The translations under genes were made by a program, and so were the position numbers. Shown one piece after another: positions 6,217 through 9,143 of a DNA stretch of 9,143 nt. Under the pieces are notes generated by a model that saw nothing but the letters and a program-made list of their open reading frames with translations, was not told where the DNA came from and searched no databases. The DNA comes from Deltaproteobacteria bacterium. Lineage in GTDB: Bacteria > Desulfobacterota > DAOWNY01. The stretch's first letter is position 1. Each line of letters begins with the position of its first letter. Location: assembly GCA_030642325.1 (NCBI GenBank), contig DAOWNY010000064.1, positions 1-9,143 on the forward strand, in the 5' to 3' direction.

Positions 6217-7775
6217 TCGACGATAAATTTTTTAATTTCGTTGGTCTTAGGATCAATCAGGTGAACGGCGCAGGCCAGGCACGGATCAAAGGACCGGATA
6301 ATCCGCACCACATTGATCGGATTATCCGTATCCGGCACCAACGCCCCGATCAAAGCCTCCTCATATTGCCCCCGATAATTTTTACTGCACCGGGGTGAGG
6401 CATTCCAGGTGGAGGGGACTACACACTGATAATTTTCGATCTTTTTATCCTTAATCTTGATCCAGTGACCCAGGGTGCCCCGGGGAGGTTCATAAAATCC
6501 CGCTCCAGTGCCGTTTTCCGGAGGGTCCCAGTGGGCGGTGTCATGGATCTTAAAACCGGGTTTGGTCATCTCCGAAAGCAGTTGATCGCACCAGCCGTAG
6601 CATGCATCCACCACATCTTTTGTTTCCAGGGCCCGGGCAGCGTGTCTGGCTACTAATCCCGGCTTCACCCCTTTTCCAACCAGGTCAAGCAGAGCCGGAT
6701 TCTTGGCAATCAACTGGCGGGCCAGCGGCCCCACTTCTAACGGCTTTCCTTCATAGCGAGGCGCCTTCACAAAAGAATAAGCCTTCTTCTTGTCGAGATC
6801 ATATTCGGTCTTGCCTTCGGAAGGATGAAGCGGCTCTTCGTCCTTATACCAACCGTAGGTCGCTTCCTCGGTAATCTTACCGGCGTCAAAGGGTTTTACC
6901 TGGATATTGGTAAGATCCATATCCATAATTACCCCGGCCGGGAACAAAAGATCATTTTTAGGGGGATTTTTTTTCAGGGCGCCACATGAAGCATAATTGT
7001 AATGACCGCCTCCCATGCCCATTGTAGCCAACGGAAAGAGGGGGCCCGTCCCAAAAAATAGAACATCAGGAATATACACCTCGTTTACAAACTTTGCCTG
7101 CTCATCCAGCATACTCCGAAACTTGACCACCTGATTGATGGTGGGCATCTGGGTGAATCCTCCTACCACAATGCTCTGGTAATGGGGCTGGCGCCCCCCG
7201 AAAATGGCGCCCATATTCCGGGCCTTGGCCTGCATGGTCAGGGCATCAATGTAATGCTTAACCGCGGAGGTGACTATTTCCGGATCTTTGACACTGTATT
7301 CATCCGGATTGTACCGGGGAGTGATGGGATAGGTATCATTGGACTTTACCAGCCCCACAATCTTGTCCTTTACATCATTAAGCCCTTTGTCTTTGCCTTG
7401 ATAATTGGCAACCGCCATAATATCCAGGTAGTCCAGGGCGGTGAGGTGATAGAAGTGTATCATATGGTCGTAGATATACTGGGCACCCATAGCCAGGTTA
7501 CGAAGCAGGATTCCTCCGGTGGGGACTTTCGCACCGAATGCATCATCCAGGGCATAGACCGAGCAGAGCTGATGCACACTGTGACAGACCCCGCAAATCC
7601 GGGAAGTTACGTAAGAAGCATCCCGGGGATCTTTCCCCCTCAGCAGAATTTCAAGCCCCCGGGCCATGGTACCCGAACTCCAGGCATCTTTTACTTTACC
7701 GCTCTCAATCTCCACCTCAATTTTGAGGTGTCCTTCAATACTGGTCACCGGATCAACTTTAATTTTTTTTCCCAT
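6213..7775 (-). CDS. hyaB: [NiFe] hydrogenase large (catalytic) subunit, group 1 type
   Basis: This is the catalytic subunit that binds the Ni-Fe(CN)2CO centre and oxidises or makes H2. The 520-residue precursor has the N-terminal motif RICGVCHSVH with Cys61, Cys64 and His68, and the C-terminal motif SFDPCLACAVH with Cys499, Cys502 and His505. These four cysteines bind nickel, two of them bridging iron. Conserved Glu14 (SIEGH) is the likely proton relay, and Pro-Arg432 (PPRG) matches the essential canopy arginine. Cleavage after His505 would remove a 15-residue tail. Both C-terminal cysteines are TGC codons, so it is not a selenocysteine enzyme. The ATG at 7775 follows the small-subunit stop directly (TAAATG) and has GGAGGTGA in front. 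It carries no signal and would be co-exported with the small subunit. Oddity: SPRC at 460-463 where relatives usually have SPRD. Group 1 is inferred from motifs and the partner's Tat signal; the symbol is generic. Confidence 0.97.
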   Translation of the reverse strand: MGKKIKVDPVTSIEGHLKIEVEIESGKVKDAWSSGTMARGLEILLRGKDPRDASYVTSRICGVCHSVHQLCSVYALDDAFGAKVPTGGILLRNLAMGAQYIYDHMIHFYHLTALDYLDIMAVANYQGKDKGLNDVKDKIVGLVKSNDTYPITPRYNPDEYSVKDPEIVTSAVKHYIDALTMQAKARNMGAIFGGRQPHYQSIVVGGFTQMPTINQVVKFRSMLDEQAKFVNEVYIPDVLFFGTGPLFPLATMGMGGGHYNYASCGALKKNPPKNDLLFPAGVIMDMDLTNIQVKPFDAGKITEEATYGWYKDEEPLHPSEGKTEYDLDKKKAYSFVKAPRYEGKPLEVGPLARQLIAKNPALLDLVGKGVKPGLVARHAARALETKDVVDACYGWCDQLLSEMTKPGFKIHDTAHWDPPENGTGAGFYEPPRGTLGHWIKIKDKKIENYQCVVPSTWNASPRCSKNYRGQYEEALIGALVPDTDNPINVVRIIRSFDPCLACAVHLIDPKTNEIKKFIVE

Positions 7776-8765
7776 TTATATCACCTCCCTTTTCTGCCCC
7801 TTTGCCGGTTGAGACGCTAATTCAAATTTTTTCTGTGCCACCATTTTGCGTAAGTTCTCTTTAGAAAGGGCATAAAGGGGCGTCATCTCCCCATAAAAAG
7901 CCGGCTCAGCACAACCCATACACCCGGCTCCGCAGTCGATACAGAAATTTAATCCGTCATTCCACCGGCGCACCGGACAATCGGCATAAGTCTCCGGACC
8001 TTTACAGCCCTTCTCTATTAAACACCAATTTACCTGTTCCGGATCATTCCAGTCGGTGAGGAAATTACCTTCATCAAAATAAGAACGGCGTCGGCAATTG
8101 TCGTGAATCAGCTCGCCGAAATAGGCGGTGGGGCGTCCCAATTCATCCAGGGGGGGCACCTTTCCGGTTGTAAGGTAATAAAAAATGGTTCCCACCAGGT
8201 GATCTACGTGCACCGGACAGGTGGGAAGATTAATGACCGGTTTATTCTTAACGACCTTTCTTACTCCCACCGCACCGGTGGGACCAGCTGCCGGGATCCC
8301 TCCGTATGCAGCGCAGGACCCTACTGCAATGATGGCCGCCGCATTTTTAGAAGCTTCAAGCACCATCTCCCGGAAAGGCCGACCGCCTATCATGCAGAAC
8401 CGATCATCAGCGGTGGGGATCGATCCCTCCACTACCAATACATAGCCACCCATCTTTACTGTATCATGAAATACCTTCTCGGAAACATGTCCCGCAGCAG
8501 CCATGATCGTTTCATGGTATCGAATCGATAATTTATCCAGAATCAGGGAAGCAGCGGGAGGATTGAGTGCCCCGAGAAACGAAATAGAACAGCCCGCGCA
8601 ATCCTGTCCTTCCAGCCAGATTACCGGAGGTTTTTTAGCTGTAGCGGCTAATGCCTCAGAAACCTTGTTCACCAATTCAAGTTCAGAAAGGCCCAAAACT
8701 GCCGCCGTGGCGGCGCAGTACTTAATGAAGTCCCGCCGGGTCATTCCTCCAAATTCTGAATTCAT
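7776..8765 (-). CDS. hyaA: [NiFe] hydrogenase small (Fe-S) subunit with Tat signal peptide
   Basis: This subunit carries electrons between the Ni-Fe site and the outside acceptor through three Fe-S clusters. The 329-residue precursor starts with a twin-arginine signal (TRRDFIK at 9-15, hydrophobic stretch about 18-27, probable cleavage after ALAA near 41), so the folded heterodimer should cross the membrane. Proximal cluster ligands are Cys56, Cys59, Cys151 and Cys183. Distal cluster ligands are His221, Cys224, Cys248 and Cys254. Medial cluster ligands are Cys263, Cys282 and Cys285. Cys275 lies where many standard enzymes have the proline that gives a [3Fe-4S] cluster, so a [4Fe-4S] medial cluster is inferred; Cys278 is an additional cysteine. 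The C-terminus is charged and has no membrane anchor. The ATG at 8765 has AAGGAGG six bases upstream. It is the first gene of the operon. The symbol is generic for the family. Confidence 0.96.
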   Translation of the reverse strand: MNSEFGGMTRRDFIKYCAATAAVLGLSELELVNKVSEALAATAKKPPVIWLEGQDCAGCSISFLGALNPPAASLILDKLSIRYHETIMAAAGHVSEKVFHDTVKMGGYVLVVEGSIPTADDRFCMIGGRPFREMVLEASKNAAAIIAVGSCAAYGGIPAAGPTGAVGVRKVVKNKPVINLPTCPVHVDHLVGTIFYYLTTGKVPPLDELGRPTAYFGELIHDNCRRRSYFDEGNFLTDWNDPEQVNWCLIEKGCKGPETYADCPVRRWNDGLNFCIDCGAGCMGCAEPAFYGEMTPLYALSKENLRKMVAQKKFELASQPAKGQKREVI

Positions 8766-8836
8766 GGTAAGCCTCCTTTTGATTCCATAGTTTTAAAAAA
8801 CGAAAAAATTTTGCATATGAAAATTTTTTTGTAGAC

Positions 8837-8859
8837 ATAAAATACTATTAGTATTTTAT
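8837..8859. promoter_or_regulatory. Perfect 23-bp palindrome, candidate operator 2
   Basis: Two perfect 11-bp arms, ATAAAATACTA and TAGTATTTTAT, flank a single T at 8848. The palindrome lies about 71 bp upstream of the small-subunit start, in the presumed leader. Its core ATACTA-T-TAGTAT is shared with the dyad at 8919-8932. A one-base centre favours a dimeric protein-binding site over an RNA hairpin, although a looser stem is possible. It does not match the Fur, PerR, Rex or FNR consensus. No T tract follows in the operon's direction, so it is not a terminator for minus-strand transcription. Confidence 0.5.
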
Positions 8860-8883
8860 TAACCCGGCGATTAAATAGACTGC

Positions 8884-8899
8884 CTCCGTCATACCGGAG
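8884..8899 (-). promoter_or_regulatory. Small GC-rich hairpin in presumed leader
   Basis: On the coding strand CTCCG-GTATGA-CGGAG forms a five-pair stem with a six-base loop within otherwise AT-rich DNA. The right arm continues as CGGAGGC, so the stem would cover a GGAGG sequence, but no start codon lies at a suitable distance downstream. A role in leader stability is possible; nothing in the sequence proves function. Confidence 0.25.
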
Positions 8900-8916
8900 T
8901 AATATTATTTAATAAA

Positions 8917-8944
8917 AATATACTATAGTATAAAAAATATGCAA
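8917..8944 (-). promoter_or_regulatory. Candidate sigma-70-type promoter for the hydrogenase operon
   Basis: On the coding strand TTGCAT (8939-8944) and TATATT (8917-8922) are separated by 16 bases, resembling TTGACA/TATAAT with four of six matches at -35 and five of six at -10. The 14-bp palindrome at 8919-8932 covers the -10 element and part of the spacer, the usual place for a repressor. The transcript would have a leader of roughly 145 bases. In such AT-rich DNA chance matches are common, so the call is tentative. Confidence 0.3.
8919..8932. promoter_or_regulatory. Perfect 14-bp palindrome, candidate operator 1
   Basis: TATACTATAGTATA is a perfect palindrome. Its half-site ATACTA is identical to that in the palindrome at 8837-8859; the centres are about 77 bp apart, with one extra central base in the other copy. 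It overlaps the proposed -10 element. A shared half-site in two perfect dyads suggests one dimeric regulator with two sites, but AT-rich composition lowers the certainty. Confidence 0.45.
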
Positions 8945-8962
8945 GTATTAATAGATAGCAAG

Positions 8963-9060
8963 CAGCCAAATTTTTGACAACTTCATCTATTTTTTTGACG
9001 TAAAATAAGCTCACCCCGTTAGAAAATTTATCCCTTCGAGCGATAAATACCTTCTGGCTG
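8963..9060. repeat. 98-bp block bounded by inverted CAGCCA/TGGCTG, with inner hairpin
   Basis: CAGCCA (8963-8968) and TGGCTG (9055-9060) are inverted copies. Inside lies a seven-pair stem, ATTTATC (9026-9032) with GATAAAT (9042-9048), and a nine-base loop containing TTCGAG. On the plus strand the block is followed by TTTTATTTT. It could be the non-coding end of an insertion element, a structured RNA, or chance. No transposase can be read in the window. Confidence 0.25.
8971..8999. repeat. Direct repeat TTTTTGAC spaced 21 bp
   Basis: TTTTTGAC occurs at 8971-8978 and 8992-8999 (GTCAAAAA on the operon's coding strand), 21 bp apart, which places both copies on the same face of the helix. They lie about 27-55 bp upstream of the proposed -35 element, a position suited to an activator site. 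Function is not shown. Confidence 0.25.
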
Positions 9061-9143
9061 TTTTATTTTCTACCTCCTGATAAATGCAAAGGATTTCTTT
9101 TTCATGAAAAACTTAAGCTGAAAATGCATGACGAGCACGTTCC

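Larger units (their letters stand above)
8766..9143. other. AT-rich upstream region without a convincing gene
   Basis: These 378 bases precede the hydrogenase genes. The part nearest the small subunit (8766-8945) is strongly AT-rich and holds the small-subunit ribosome binding site (AAGGAGG, 8772-8778), two related palindromes, a GC-rich hairpin and the best promoter candidate. The far part (about 8960-9143) has direct and inverted repeats and may contain the last codons of a minus-strand neighbour. Two open tails reach the right edge, one stopping at 9113 (ending RARHAFSA) and one at 9070 (ending FAFIRR); neither is long enough to identify. I see no tRNA, CRISPR array or known riboswitch. 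Confidence 0.6.

Noticed and set aside
6256..6300. Possible [NiFeSe] hydrogenase with selenocysteine in the C-terminal motif
   Set aside because: Both cysteines of the DPCLAC motif are TGC codons and the frame continues normally to the stop after a typical 15-residue tail.
7182..7820. Plus-strand open frame of 212 codons opposite the large subunit
   Set aside because: It lies antisense within a well-conserved gene, has low-complexity shadow-like composition and no family resemblance.
8889..8894. TCATAC/GTATGA, identical to a NikR half-site, in the leader hairpin
   Set aside because: There is no matching second half-site at the required 16-bp spacing on either side; a single hexamer is expected by chance.
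8955..8970. Sigma-54-like elements TGGC and TTGC on the coding strand upstream of the operon
   Set aside because: The GG and GC elements are about five bases closer than the fixed -24/-12 spacing requires, so this cannot be a sigma-54 promoter.
9070..9143. Partial minus-strand genes at the right edge (tails ending at 9113 or 9070)
   Set aside because: Only 9 and 23 codons are visible, in different frames, with no motif; not enough to call a gene.
1..9143. CRISPR array, tRNA, rRNA or prophage genes
   Set aside because: No regularly spaced repeats, cloverleaf sequences or phage-type genes were seen; nearly all of the window is explained by the nine hydrogenase genes.

Overview
The window holds one compact minus-strand operon for a periplasm-directed [NiFe] hydrogenase and all the cellular machinery needed to build its metal centre. 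Reading in the direction of transcription (right to left) the order is: small subunit (7776-8765), large subunit (6213-7775), maturation endopeptidase (5707-6216), hypA (5349-5696), hypB (4697-5347), hypF (2427-4700), hypC (2117-2350), hypD (1048-2136) and hypE (23-1033). Every one of the nine products can be recognised from diagnostic motifs. No frameshifts or internal stops were seen.

Layout: genes are tightly packed. Start and stop codons overlap as ATGA at large subunit/protease and at hypB/hypF. They abut as TAAATG at small/large subunit, and hypD starts inside the end of hypC. The only sizeable internal gap is 76 bp between hypF and hypC. The 378 bp at the right end (8766-9143) contain no convincing gene. 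They are AT-rich and carry the likely promoter, two related perfect palindromes sharing the half-site ATACTA/TAGTAT, a small GC-rich hairpin, and, further upstream, direct and inverted repeats that could be the edge of a neighbouring element. Only 22 bp follow hypE, so the operon end is not visible.

How the genes work together: HypE and HypF make thiocyanate on the HypE C-terminal Cys from carbamoyl phosphate. HypC and HypD assemble Fe(CN)2CO and deliver it to the large subunit. HypA and HypB insert nickel. The protease then removes the 15-residue tail after His505 of the large subunit. The folded large subunit joins the FeS-carrying small subunit, whose twin-arginine signal exports the dimer. 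No cytochrome b, membrane anchor or other electron acceptor is encoded in the window.

Organism: the strong AGGAGG-type ribosome binding sites, the AT-rich intergenic DNA, the HypB without a histidine-rich stretch and the strictly anaerobic enzyme suggest an anaerobic bacterium, most likely a Firmicute (Clostridia or Desulfotomaculum-like). A sulfate-reducing or syntrophic deltaproteobacterium is not excluded. This assignment is an inference with modest confidence.
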